From contig DGNO01000001.1 of assembly GCA_002389665.1 (NCBI GenBank), positions 211,564 through 275,563 on the forward strand: a DNA stretch of 64,000 nucleotides. The letters run 5' to 3'. A program made the translations under genes and the position numbers. Source of the stretch: Rhodobiaceae bacterium UBA4490. Lineage in GTDB: Bacteria > Pseudomonadota > Alphaproteobacteria > Parvibaculales > Parvibaculaceae. Under the pieces are notes generated by a model, which was not told the DNA's origin, ran no database searches, and was given only the letters and a program-made list of their open reading frames with translations. This document shows, one piece after another, positions 27,742-36,272 of the stretch (position 1 is the first letter of the stretch; each line of letters begins with the position of its first letter).

Positions 27742-28131
27742 ATGGCCGTCAGCACGGAGTATAAAGCCTTCGTGCTGGAACAGCTTGCCCCGCTCGGGCA
27801 GGTGCGCATCCGCAATATGTTCGGCGGGGCAGGCGTCTATTACGGCGATCTCATGTTCGGGCTGATCGCCGGTGAAGTGCTCTATTTCAAGGCGGACGAG
27901 ATCAACCGGCCGGATTTCGAGGCGGAAGGGACGGAAGCCTTCGTCTACGCCCCGCCGTCGGGCAAAACCATCACCATGTCCTATTGGGAAGTGCCCGAAC
28001 GTCTTTACGATGAGCCTGACGAGCTGACGCATTGGGCCCGCAATGCCATCGAAGCGGCGGTGCGCGGCAAGAAGGTAAAACCTAAGAAGAAGCGTAAAAC
28101 AGCGGTCAAAAAGGCGGCCGGCAAGAAATAA
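27742..28131 (+). CDS. TfoX N-terminal-domain protein with basic tail
   Basis: 129 residues starting at ATG 27742, one base after the sufA stop. The TfoX_N fold (~5-100) shows the signature VRIRNMFGGAGVYYGDLMFGLIAGEVLYFKADE and APPSGKTITMSYWEVPE. The last ~22 residues are Lys/Ala-rich (KKVKPKKKRKTAVKK...), suggesting nucleic-acid contact. The TfoX C-terminal domain needed for competence control in gamma-proteobacteria is absent. It is the last gene of the suf transcript, with a terminator just downstream. Confidence 0.88.
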   Translation: MAVSTEYKAFVLEQLAPLGQVRIRNMFGGAGVYYGDLMFGLIAGEVLYFKADEINRPDFEAEGTEAFVYAPPSGKTITMSYWEVPERLYDEPDELTHWARNAIEAAVRGKKVKPKKKRKTAVKKAAGKK

Positions 28132-28145
28132 TACGGGGCGAAAAG

Positions 28146-28174
28146 AAAAGGCGGGCTTGAGCCCGCCTCTTTTA
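28146..28174. terminator. Bidirectional terminator between suf operon and crotonase genes
   Basis: AAAAGGCGGGC-TTGA-GCCCGCCTCTTTT, with A-run and T-run on both sides, sits between convergent genes and overlaps the last codon of the crotonase gene. Confidence 0.85.
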
Positions 28175-28963
28175 TTTGCCCTGGAATTTCGCCGGGCGTT
28201 TTTCCAGAAAGGCCTTCACGCCTTCCTTGAAATCATCCGTGCGCCCCGCAACGCGCTGTTTCTGGCGCTCGAGATTGAGCTGCTCTTCATACGTATTATC
28301 CGTGCTTTCCCAATAAAGCTCGCGGATCATGGAAAGCGAGACGGTGGGGCCTTCAGCAAGCTCGCCTGCCAGCTTCTTCGCTTCGCCGAGGAGATCGCCA
28401 TCTTCGTAGACCCGGTTGACGAGGCCCCAGTCGAGCGCTTTTTCGGCGGGCAGTTTTTCAGCCAGCAGCGAAAGCTCTTTCGCGCGCGCATTGCCGACAA
28501 GGCGCGGCAGAAGCCAGGTCGAGCCGCCATCCGGCACAAGGCCGATGCGGCGGAAGGCCTGAAGGAAGTAAGCGGACTTGGCGCAAAGAACGAGATCGCC
28601 CATCAGCGCGAAACTCATGCCGACACCGGCAGCCGGTCCGTTCACTGCCGTCAGGAACGGCATTTCCAGATTGCGCAGGCGGCGCAAGAAGGGGTGATAG
28701 GCGGTCTCGAGACGCGAGCCTGCATCCGGCGCGCCGCCTTTATTGTCGCCGCGCCCTTGCAGGTTGGCGCCCGAGCAGAAGCCGCGCCCTTCGCCAGTCA
28801 TGATCAGGCAGCGCAGGCCATTGGCCGGGTCCTCGACCGCGTCCATGGCATCCATCAGCCCTTCGAGCATTTCATCGGAAACCGCATTCATGACTTCCGG
28901 ATGGTTGAGCACGAGAATGCCCGTCGTGCCCTCGATATCGAGCCTTACCCTGTTGAAGTCCAT
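28172..28963 (-). CDS. Enoyl-CoA hydratase/isomerase (PaaG-like)
   Basis: Crotonase-fold acyl-CoA enzyme, 263 residues. The oxyanion-hole motifs are GEGRGFCSGANL and NGPAAGVGMSFALMGD. The position of the second hydratase glutamate is an Asp (GLVPDGGSTWLLP), as in PaaG/Delta-isomerases, so isomerase activity is likelier than classical hydration. It is tandem with a paralogue 52 bp upstream in the same direction. The substrate is unknown. Confidence 0.88.
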   Translation of the reverse strand: MDFNRVRLDIEGTTGILVLNHPEVMNAVSDEMLEGLMDAMDAVEDPANGLRCLIMTGEGRGFCSGANLQGRGDNKGGAPDAGSRLETAYHPFLRRLRNLEMPFLTAVNGPAAGVGMSFALMGDLVLCAKSAYFLQAFRRIGLVPDGGSTWLLPRLVGNARAKELSLLAEKLPAEKALDWGLVNRVYEDGDLLGEAKKLAGELAEGPTVSLSMIRELYWESTDNTYEEQLNLERQKQRVAGRTDDFKEGVKAFLEKRPAKFQGK

Positions 28964-29015
28964 CTCTCTCTCCCTGTTATGTGGTGTTATCTAAATGGGG
29001 TTGGCAGGCAGCCTA

Positions 29016-29804
29016 TCACTGAAAATTCGGTTTGCGCTTTTGCAAAAAGGAGGTGACGCCTTCAGCAAAGTTCGGGTGATCGCCCAGCATGCCTTGCGTG
29101 TCGCGCTCATAATCGAGCTGCGCGCTCAGATCGTTCGTCAGCGCCGTGTCGAGCGCGCGCTTGATTTCCCCGAAGGCGTTGGACGGCCCGCCAGCAAGTT
29201 TGGCGGCGATCTTCATCGCTTCGTCCATCAGCGCGTCGTCTTCCACGCATTGCCAGATGAGGCCCCATTCGGCGGCGCGTTCCGCTGGAAGTTTCTCACC
29301 GAGCAGCGCCAGGCCGCGCGCCCGCGCCCGGCCGACGAGATTAGGCAGATACCAGGTGCAGCCCATATCCGGAATGAGCGCTAGCTGCGGCCCGAAAACC
29401 TGCACGAAAGAAGCGGACTTGCCCGCGATCACGATATCGGCGGAAAGCGCAAGGCCGACACCGCCGCCCGCCGTGATACCGTTGACGGCGGCAATAACGG
29501 GTTTCGTGGAGCCTGCGATTTCCCGCACCATCGGGTTGAAGGCGACCTCCATGCCGTAAGCGACATTCTCGCCGGTGCTCGCGCCTTCCTTGCGCGGGCC
29601 GCCGCTGGCCAGATCCGCCCCGGCGCAAAAGCCGCGCCCGGCGCCGGTCATCAGAATGGCGCCGACATTCTTGTCTTCATTCGCGGCGGCAATGGCGGCG
29701 CGGATATCCTCGATCAGCTGCGTGTTGAGACTGTTGAGCACGTCGGGGCGGTTCAGCGTCAGTTTCGCCACGCCGTCCACGACTTCATAAAGTACCGTTT
29801 CCAT
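29016..29804 (-). CDS. Enoyl-CoA hydratase/isomerase (PaaG-like), paralogue
   Basis: Crotonase-superfamily protein, 262 residues. It has GAGRGFCAGADLA and NGITAGGGVGLALSADI for the oxyanion hole, and LALIPDMGCTWYLP with Asp in the isomerase position. Its C-terminal LGDHPNFAEGVTSFLQKRKPNF is the normal trimerisation helix. It is the upstream member of a pair that probably arose by duplication and has since diverged. Likely acts in beta-oxidation of unusual acyl- or aryl-CoAs. Confidence 0.88.
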   Translation of the reverse strand: METVLYEVVDGVAKLTLNRPDVLNSLNTQLIEDIRAAIAAANEDKNVGAILMTGAGRGFCAGADLASGGPRKEGASTGENVAYGMEVAFNPMVREIAGSTKPVIAAVNGITAGGGVGLALSADIVIAGKSASFVQVFGPQLALIPDMGCTWYLPNLVGRARARGLALLGEKLPAERAAEWGLIWQCVEDDALMDEAMKIAAKLAGGPSNAFGEIKRALDTALTNDLSAQLDYERDTQGMLGDHPNFAEGVTSFLQKRKPNFQ

Positions 29805-29991
29805 AAGACCTTCCGCGTTTTTCCCGTGAGTGCCTGGCCGCGCGCAAAAGCGCCGGACCGGCTTTATTGCCGGTCAGCATATCCATGGGAAAGGGGGCGT
29901 AAAGGCCCGGAAAAGGCCAGCTTGAAAAAGCGTGGGAAACGCAGCGTCAAGCGCTGCGTCTTTCAGGCATCCGTTTGCCGTATTGAGGCGC

Positions 29992-31053
29992 TTAGCCTGC
30001 GGCAGCTTCCGGCTCGGGCAGCGCGGTCTCCGCGATCACGCGGTTGCGCCCACCGTCTTTGGCCGCATAAAGGCAGCTATCGGCCCGCTCGATGAGCTCG
30101 CCCAGCGGTTCGCCGAAGCGGAATTCCGCGGCACCGATAGACATAGTAATGCGGCCGAGCTGTTCGCCCGTCGAGCGTTTGACGAGCTCGCGCGACTGCA
30201 CCATCTCGCGGATGGAATTGGCGAGGGTCTGCGCATCGCGCAGCGCCGTCTTGGGAAGAATGACGGCAAATTCCTCGCCGCCGTAACGGGCCGCCGTGTC
30301 GCGGCCTTTCACGTTGGCCATCATGCAGCCCGCAACGAGCTTGAGCACCTGGTCGCCCGTCTGATGACCGTAAGTGTCGTTGAAACGTTTGAAATGATCG
30401 ATATCGCCCAGCAGCAGGCAGAAGCTGGTGCCGGTTTCCATTGCCTCGCGCGAGGCTTTGTGCAGCTCTTCGTCGAAGGCTTTGCGGTTCGCGATCCCGG
30501 TCAGCGGATCGGTGAAGGCTTCGTTGCGCGCGCTTTCAAGGCGCTTGCGCAGCTCGCTGATTTCTTCCTGGGAGGCCTGCAGCTCGCCTTCCAGTTCGCG
30601 CGAGCGCGATTCCATCTGGCGGGAGGCGGAGACGATCGTCTCGATCACGATGGCGAGATCTTCCGGCTTGGTATTGGCCGACAGGTTGCGGCTGACGCCC
30701 TGCATGCTGTCGCCGAAGCGGCTGGTATCGTTCGTCGCCGTTTCGATCAGTTTCGAAACGCGTTCCATTTCGTTCTGCAGCTGAGCGCTGGTATCGTTCG
30801 TCGTATCGGCAAGAGATTCAGGGTTATGCAGAAACTGCGCGCCGATCTCCTCAAGCAATGCATCGTCGCAAGGCGCGCCGTCTTTCATCGCAAGGGCCAG
30901 CGCTTCGCTCAGTGCGGGATTGACCCCGGACATATGCGCATAGGCGATTTCATAGTGGCGAGGGGTCGGCGTGATCTTGTGCTGACGCAAAAAATCGAAG
31001 GCTTGCGCGCCATATTCCTCGACCCGTTGACGCTCGTCCTGGTGCTTCTGCAC
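29992..31053 (-). CDS. Diguanylate cyclase (GGDEF domain)
   Basis: Makes cyclic di-GMP. The GTG at 31053 (VQKHQDERQRVEEYG) with GGGGAAG upstream is preferred; an ATG at 31122 would add 23 unlikely residues. The N-terminal ~110 residues form a helical domain with a conserved-looking HKITPTPRHYEIAYAHMSG block, followed by a coiled coil (~130-185). The GGDEF domain (~190-345) has DPLTGIANRKAFDEEL, GDIDHFKRFND and the active-site GGEEF. The inhibitory RxxD before the active site is not intact (KGRD). Soluble, with no TM segment. Confidence 0.92.
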   Translation of the reverse strand: MQKHQDERQRVEEYGAQAFDFLRQHKITPTPRHYEIAYAHMSGVNPALSEALALAMKDGAPCDDALLEEIGAQFLHNPESLADTTNDTSAQLQNEMERVSKLIETATNDTSRFGDSMQGVSRNLSANTKPEDLAIVIETIVSASRQMESRSRELEGELQASQEEISELRKRLESARNEAFTDPLTGIANRKAFDEELHKASREAMETGTSFCLLLGDIDHFKRFNDTYGHQTGDQVLKLVAGCMMANVKGRDTAARYGGEEFAVILPKTALRDAQTLANSIREMVQSRELVKRSTGEQLGRITMSIGAAEFRFGEPLGELIERADSCLYAAKDGGRNRVIAETALPEPEAAAG

Positions 31054-31378
31054 GGTACTTCCCCACCCAGCGAAAATGTGTGCCCAGCAATGGCCTGTGC
31101 CGGAGCAGCGGCGATTGCCCATAAAAGCTATCCAAAGACCGTTACAGCTCCGTTAAGTCCCCCGGAATCAGCCCGGAACGGGGAGGGATTGAGGGGTGAG
31201 AAACGGCCCGATTTACCGCCGCGTCCCCCGCCGGATTGCCGAAAAACTGGCGTAAACTGCCGTAATTGTTATAGTTCGCCGGTGGGACTTGCTTAATTCT
31301 TAAACAATCCTTTCGGACCCGCGCCTCCAAGAGAGAGAAAAAAGCGGGAGAGGGAAAAAGCAGCAGCGGAGGAATTTC

Positions 31379-32842
31379 ATGAGCGTTGCCGAATCAAATC
31401 TGCCGGAAGGCGATAGCGCGTCCATTTCCGCCTCGATCCGCCAGATCGTGGACCGCCAAAAGGCGGCGCATCTGGCCGAAGGCGCCCCCAGCGTCAAGCG
31501 CCGGAAGGATTGGCTCGACCGGTCCATCGCGCTGCTTGTCGATAACCAGAAAGAAATCGTTGAAGCGCTCGCCGCCGATTTCGGCCATCGCAGCCATGAG
31601 CAAACACTGCTCACGGATGTGATGGGCTCCATCGGGCCGCTGAAACACGCCAAGGCGCATATGGAACAGTGGATGAAGCCGGAAAAGCGCAAGGTGCAGT
31701 TCCCGCTCGGTCTCTTCGGCGCAAAAGCGCGAGTGGAATATCAGCCGCTCGGCGTGATCGGCGTGATTTCGCCGTGGAACTTCCCGGTGAACCTGACGAT
31801 GGCACCGCTTGCCGGCATCTTCGCGGCGGGCAACCGCGCCGTGATCAAGCCGTCGGAATTCACCCCGGCCACTTCCGAGCTGATGAGCCGGATGTTCCGC
31901 GAAGCCTATGACGAGACGGAAGTCGCGGTCGTCACGGGCGGCCCGGCGGTCGGTGAGGCATTCTCACGCCAGCCCTTCGATCACCTGATCTTCACGGGCG
32001 CGACCTCCATCGCCTATCACGTCATGCGCGCGGCGGCGGAAAACCTCGTGCCGGTGACGCTGGAGCTGGGCGGCAAATCGCCGGTCATTATTTCCGACAA
32101 GGCGCCGATGGAAGACGCCGCCGCCAAGGTCATGGCCGGCAAGATGATGAATGCAGGCCAGATCTGCCTTGCACCCGACTATGTGCTGGTGCCGGAAAAC
32201 AAGGTCGAGCAGTTCATCACCCAGGCAACTTCCGCTGTCTCGAAAATGTATCCGACGCTGAAAGACAATCCGGACTACACGTCGGTGATCAACCAGCGCC
32301 ACTATGACCGCATCACGTCCTATCTCGATGATGCGAAAACGAAGGGCGCGCGGATCGTCGAGATCAATCCGGCCAATGAAGACTTTACCCAGCAGCCTTA
32401 CAACAAGATCCCGCCGACGCTGGTCATCAATCCGACCGACGATATGAAGATCATGCAGGAAGAGATCTTCGGCCCGCTGCTGCCGGTGAAAGGCTACAAG
32501 AAGGTCGATGAGGCGATCGATTACATCAACGCCCATCCCCGTCCGCTCGGGCTTTATCACTTCAGCCCGGACGAGAACGAGCACAAGAGTGTGCTGGAAC
32601 GCACGACCTCGGGCGGCGTAACGCTGAACGACGTGATCATGCATGTGGCTCAGGAAGACCTGCCATTCGGCGGCGTCGGTCCGGCGGGTATGGGCTCTTA
32701 TCACGGGGTCGACGGTTTCCGCACTTTCAGCCATGCCAAGGCGGTTTACACACAGGCGAAAGCCAAATTCATCGTCGAGATGATGCGCCCGCCCTATACG
32801 GAAAAAACGCGCAAGTTCCTGGCAAGCCAGATCAAGCGCTGA
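31379..32842 (+). CDS. calB: Coniferyl-aldehyde-type aldehyde dehydrogenase
   Basis: NAD(P)-dependent aldehyde dehydrogenase of 487 residues. The oxyanion Asn is in SPWNFPVNLT, the general-base Glu in TLELGGKSP and the nucleophilic Cys in NAGQICLAPDY, a spacing and context typical of the coniferyl/long-chain aldehyde subfamily (CalB). The RBS is GGAGGAATTTC before ATG 31379. It stands alone, ends at a bidirectional terminator, and faces the DUF1329 gene. The substrate could be aromatic or fatty aldehydes. Confidence 0.88.
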   Translation: MSVAESNLPEGDSASISASIRQIVDRQKAAHLAEGAPSVKRRKDWLDRSIALLVDNQKEIVEALAADFGHRSHEQTLLTDVMGSIGPLKHAKAHMEQWMKPEKRKVQFPLGLFGAKARVEYQPLGVIGVISPWNFPVNLTMAPLAGIFAAGNRAVIKPSEFTPATSELMSRMFREAYDETEVAVVTGGPAVGEAFSRQPFDHLIFTGATSIAYHVMRAAAENLVPVTLELGGKSPVIISDKAPMEDAAAKVMAGKMMNAGQICLAPDYVLVPENKVEQFITQATSAVSKMYPTLKDNPDYTSVINQRHYDRITSYLDDAKTKGARIVEINPANEDFTQQPYNKIPPTLVINPTDDMKIMQEEIFGPLLPVKGYKKVDEAIDYINAHPRPLGLYHFSPDENEHKSVLERTTSGGVTLNDVIMHVAQEDLPFGGVGPAGMGSYHGVDGFRTFSHAKAVYTQAKAKFIVEMMRPPYTEKTRKFLASQIKR

Positions 32843-32864
32843 ACTGTTTCGGCAGAAAGGAAAG

Positions 32865-32894
32865 AAAAAGGGCGGCCCTTGAGGCCGCCCTTTT
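32865..32894. terminator. Bidirectional terminator between aldehyde dehydrogenase and DUF1329 genes
   Basis: AAAAAGGGCGGCC-CTTGA-GGCCGCCCTTTT between convergent genes. Confidence 0.88.
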
Positions 32895-32934
32895 GTTTGC
32901 CGGAAATGTCAGGGGAGTACCCGGCAGTGAAAGC

Positions 32935-34332
32935 CTATCTGATGCCGAGACGGCGGATGGCCGAGGGCGTATAGCGGTTTTCATCCAGCTCATTGGCGAA
33001 GAAGTTGATCGCCGGTTCTTCGTTGATGAGGCCGCCCGCGAGATAACGTCCATTGGTCAGGTCGTAATAGGTGGCGGCAATGCCCGCGCAGAGCGGCACT
33101 TCATAGGCGGTGATGGGGAAGTGCTCCTGCACACGCCAAAGCTGCCCGCGTGTATCGTAAAGCTCGGCGGCGACGATATTCCAGGTATCTTCCTGCAGGT
33201 AAAAGCGGCGGCGCTGATAGACGTGGCGCGTGCCGTCTTTCAGATTGGCCTCGATCACCCAGACCCGGTGCAGTTCGTAGCGCGAATGTTCCTGGTTGAT
33301 GTGGCGCTGATTGAGAATGTCTTCGTATTTCAGCTTGTCCGAACCCAGATCGTAATTGTTGTAGGGCACATAGGCTTCCTGCTTGCCGATCACCGTCCAG
33401 TTATAGCGGTCGGGTGAGCCGTTATAGCCGCCGAAACTGTCCACGGTCGTCATCCCGTCCGAGTTCGTGCCCGGATTGTCATAGGCAATGTCGGGCGCAC
33501 GGCGCACCCGGCGCGTTCCGGGACTGTATTGCCAGGCAAGGCGGCCCTGCTTGGCCATGTTGATCGTTTCATGCACGAGCGTCACATTGCCGGCGCGCCG
33601 GGCAGGGGCGACGGTGTGCGCGATATATTTCGCCCAGATATTGTCGAGTTCCTCGGCGGACTTTTTGCTCGGATCGTTCCAGGCGACAATGGCCTCGTCC
33701 TGCACCGTGTAGATCGTGTAATCCCCGCCCTGGGTCGGAATGGCGGCCGCGAACTGGCGCGTTGCCTTATGGTTGATGAACCCGAGCATATGGTTCCAGA
33801 TAATCTCGAGCGCATTGTTGGGAATGGGGAAGGGTTTGCCCATGATCGCCTGGCTGACGCCGTTCCCGCCTTCCGCCAGCAGCCCCACCTTGGCGTTGCG
33901 CCGGTTGGCCTGATAGACGTGCTCGGGCAGCGCGCAGGTGCGGTGCGTCGGGAAGACCTTCATGAAATAGGTATCGCCGTAATCTGTCAGCAGCGCCTTA
34001 TGCGTGCCCGTCAGCTTGTCCGCATATTGGTCCATGTTCTCGCGGGTGATGCGGAAGAGTTCCTTTTCATCACCGAAAGGATTGAGGTGATGCATGCCCA
34101 CTTCATAGCCAAGGCCTGCAGGCGGTGTGGTCAGCCCGCCGGTCCAAGCGGGGATGCTGCCATCCGCATTGCCGGCCTTTTCCGAACCCATGGGCGTTAG
34201 ATCCTGGCCGAGCCGGGCGGCAACCGGGTCGGGCACTTCGGCAAGCGCTGCAGAAGTGCCGAGAGCGAAGCCGGCGCATAAGGCGCCGGCGCTGAGCAGA
34301 CTTTTCCAGTCTGTCCGTGTTGATAAGCGCAC
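32935..34332 (-). CDS. DUF1329 exported protein
   Basis: 465 residues from a GTG at 34332, with GAGGAG six bases upstream; the much longer open frame starting near 34857 runs through the terminator and is rejected. An N-terminal signal peptide (LLSAGALCAGFALGTSAALA) should be cleaved after ALA. The rest matches the DUF1329 pattern (LTPMGSEKAGNADGSIPAWTGG at the mature start, WQYSPGTRRVRRAPDIAYDNPGT, RRRFYLQEDTWN). Homologues are envelope proteins of LolA-like fold found near hydrophobic-substrate and steroid degradation genes. The exact function is unknown. A dyad lies just upstream. Confidence 0.85.
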   Translation of the reverse strand: MRLSTRTDWKSLLSAGALCAGFALGTSAALAEVPDPVAARLGQDLTPMGSEKAGNADGSIPAWTGGLTTPPAGLGYEVGMHHLNPFGDEKELFRITRENMDQYADKLTGTHKALLTDYGDTYFMKVFPTHRTCALPEHVYQANRRNAKVGLLAEGGNGVSQAIMGKPFPIPNNALEIIWNHMLGFINHKATRQFAAAIPTQGGDYTIYTVQDEAIVAWNDPSKKSAEELDNIWAKYIAHTVAPARRAGNVTLVHETINMAKQGRLAWQYSPGTRRVRRAPDIAYDNPGTNSDGMTTVDSFGGYNGSPDRYNWTVIGKQEAYVPYNNYDLGSDKLKYEDILNQRHINQEHSRYELHRVWVIEANLKDGTRHVYQRRRFYLQEDTWNIVAAELYDTRGQLWRVQEHFPITAYEVPLCAGIAATYYDLTNGRYLAGGLINEEPAINFFANELDENRYTPSAIRRLGIR

Positions 34333-34349
34333 GATGAACTCCTCCCTAT

Positions 34350-34370
34350 ATAGTAAGGATACTTTACTAT
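34350..34370 (-). promoter_or_regulatory. Palindromic operator candidate upstream of the DUF1329 gene
   Basis: A perfect inverted repeat ATAGTAA-N7-TTACTAT centred 28 bp upstream of the start codon and overlapping AT-rich -10-like sequence (TATATA). Size and symmetry fit a TetR-family operator. No tetR gene is in the window, so the regulator would act from elsewhere. Confidence 0.45.
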
Positions 34371-34441
34371 GAGACGGATAGAATGACCACTCCATTCCGC
34401 GCCATGGTTGGCTCGTGCAGCTGTGGCAAGCACCCAAAACG

Positions 34442-34472
34442 CAAAAAGGCGCCCGGATGAGCGCCTTTTTTA
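34442..34472. terminator. Terminator between RhlE-like helicase and DUF1329 genes
   Basis: AAAAAGGCGC-CCGGATGA-GCGCCTTTTTT, usable in the minus direction 27 bp after the helicase stop. Confidence 0.8.
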
Positions 34473-34498
34473 TGAATTTTAGGAGGAAAGCTGCCCCG

Positions 34499-36037
34499 TT
34501 AGGCGTTGACCGCTTTGCGTACCGGGCGAAGCAGGAAGGCCGGCGTGTGATCGCCAAGACCGACTTCCTTGTTGCCGCCGCCGGACTGCTTGCCGGAGGG
34601 CTTATCGCCGCCGCGTCCGCCGCGCCGCCCGCGGGACTTCTCGCCGCTAGCTTTTTTTGGCGCATCCTGAGCGGCCTCGGGAGCGGTTTCCTGAACTGCT
34701 TCTTCGCCAGCCGAAGCGCTGTCTTCTTTGGCCGCTGGCCGAGGCTTGCGTGTCCGGGGTTTCTTTTCCGGCTTGGCTTCGCCGGCATCTGCATCCTGGC
34801 CTGCGTCTTTAGCGGCTGCTTTTTCCTGGGCAGGCTTTGCCGGGGCTTTCTTGGCACCGCGTCCGCGTCCGCCGCGGCGTTTGCCGCCTTCCTGCAGAAG
34901 CGTTTCCACGTCTTCCGGCTCGAACTGGCCGTCCCGTTCGATCTCGGTTTGGATCAGGCTTTCGATGGCCGCCACATATTTCTGTTCTTCCGGCGTTGCC
35001 AGCGTGAAGGCCTGGCCGCTGCGTCCGGCGCGGCCTGTGCGTCCGATGCGGTGCACATAGTCTTCGGCATGGGTCGGCACGTCGAAGTTGAAGACATGGC
35101 TGACATCGGGAATGTCGAGACCGCGTGCCGCGACGTCGCTGGCGATGAGATAGGTCAGCTCGCCATTACGGAACTTGTCTAGCGTCTGCATGCGCACATG
35201 CTGGTCGAGGTCGCCGTGCAGCGAGCCTGCCGCATAGCCGTGCTTCTTCATCGAACGGTCGAGCACCGCCACATCGCGCTTGCGGTTGCAGAAAATGATC
35301 GCGTTCTTGATCGGGTCCTGCTTGTCGATGATCTGGCGCAGCGTGTCGCGCTTGTCCTCTTTCGAGGTGTAGACAACGCGCTGCGTGATCGCCGCTGCCG
35401 CCGAGGAGGTGCGCGCCACTTCGATCTTGACCGGATTGTGCAGGAACGTATCCGTCAGGCGCTGGATTTCCGGCGGCATGGTGGCCGAGAAGAAAAGCGT
35501 CTGGCGGGTGAAGGGCAGGAGCTTGCAGATCCGCTCAAGATCGGGAATGAAACCCATATCCATCATGCGGTCGGCTTCATCCACCACGAAAATCTGCACA
35601 CCGTTCAGCAGCACCTTGCCGCGCTCGAAATGGTCGAGCAGGCGGCCCGGTGTCGCGATCAGCACGTCGACGCCGCGGTCCAGTTTCTTTTCCTGTTCAG
35701 CAAAGGAGACCCCGCCGATGAGCAGCGCCATGGAGAGCTTGTGATACTTGCCGTAAGTCTCGAAATTTTCGGAGACCTGGGCGGCAAGTTCGCGCGTCGG
35801 CTCGAGAATGAGCGAGCGGGGCATACGTGCCCGCGCCCGGCCGCGCGAAAGAATGTCGATCATGGGAAGCGTGAAAGAGGCGGTCTTGCCCGTTCCCGTC
35901 TGGGCGATACCCAGAATGTCCCGCGCCTGCAAAGCCTTCGGGATGGCTTCGGCCTGAATTGGCGTAGGTGTTTCGTACCCCGCCTCGGTAACTGCCTGTA
36001 GGACTTTAGGGCCTAGCCCTAGTTCATCAAACTTCAT
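34499..36037 (-). CDS. rhlE: DEAD-box RNA helicase, RhlE-like
   Basis: ATP-dependent RNA helicase for RNA decay and ribosome assembly, 512 residues from ATG 36037. The Q motif is YETPTPIQAEAI, motif I is AQTGTGKT and motif II is VVDEADRMMD. Motif III is SATMP, and VAARGLDIPDV and HRIGRTGRAG are motifs V and VI. The last ~130 residues are a low-complexity Lys/Ala/Glu/Pro tail with RGGRG-like patches, typical of RNA-binding disorder. The Shine-Dalgarno is weak. It is the closest neighbour of parE but separated by 235 bp. Confidence 0.93.
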   Translation of the reverse strand: MKFDELGLGPKVLQAVTEAGYETPTPIQAEAIPKALQARDILGIAQTGTGKTASFTLPMIDILSRGRARARMPRSLILEPTRELAAQVSENFETYGKYHKLSMALLIGGVSFAEQEKKLDRGVDVLIATPGRLLDHFERGKVLLNGVQIFVVDEADRMMDMGFIPDLERICKLLPFTRQTLFFSATMPPEIQRLTDTFLHNPVKIEVARTSSAAAAITQRVVYTSKEDKRDTLRQIIDKQDPIKNAIIFCNRKRDVAVLDRSMKKHGYAAGSLHGDLDQHVRMQTLDKFRNGELTYLIASDVAARGLDIPDVSHVFNFDVPTHAEDYVHRIGRTGRAGRSGQAFTLATPEEQKYVAAIESLIQTEIERDGQFEPEDVETLLQEGGKRRGGRGRGAKKAPAKPAQEKAAAKDAGQDADAGEAKPEKKPRTRKPRPAAKEDSASAGEEAVQETAPEAAQDAPKKASGEKSRGRRGGRGGDKPSGKQSGGGNKEVGLGDHTPAFLLRPVRKAVNA

Positions 36038-36272
36038 GCACGCTTGGTTTTGTTTCCGCTTCACCGGCCGGAAAATCCGGATTTTACCGGGTGAGCTGCC
36101 GTCGGCCAAAAGGGGACGGCTCGTGGATTTGCCGCGACCATAGAAGATATCGACAACTTGTCAACAGCGCCCACAGGGCCGGTTTAGCTATGTTGCCCGC
36201 TGTGGCCAATTAGGCCCACTGCCGATTTTCTGTGCCCGGAAAAGCCGGGCCGAGCGCGAGCGCGGGCCCGCC

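Noticed and set aside
32935..34857. 640-residue form of the DUF1329 protein
   Set aside because: The extra N-terminal 175 residues run across the upstream dyad and a terminator and end before a clear GTG with Shine-Dalgarno and a signal peptide.
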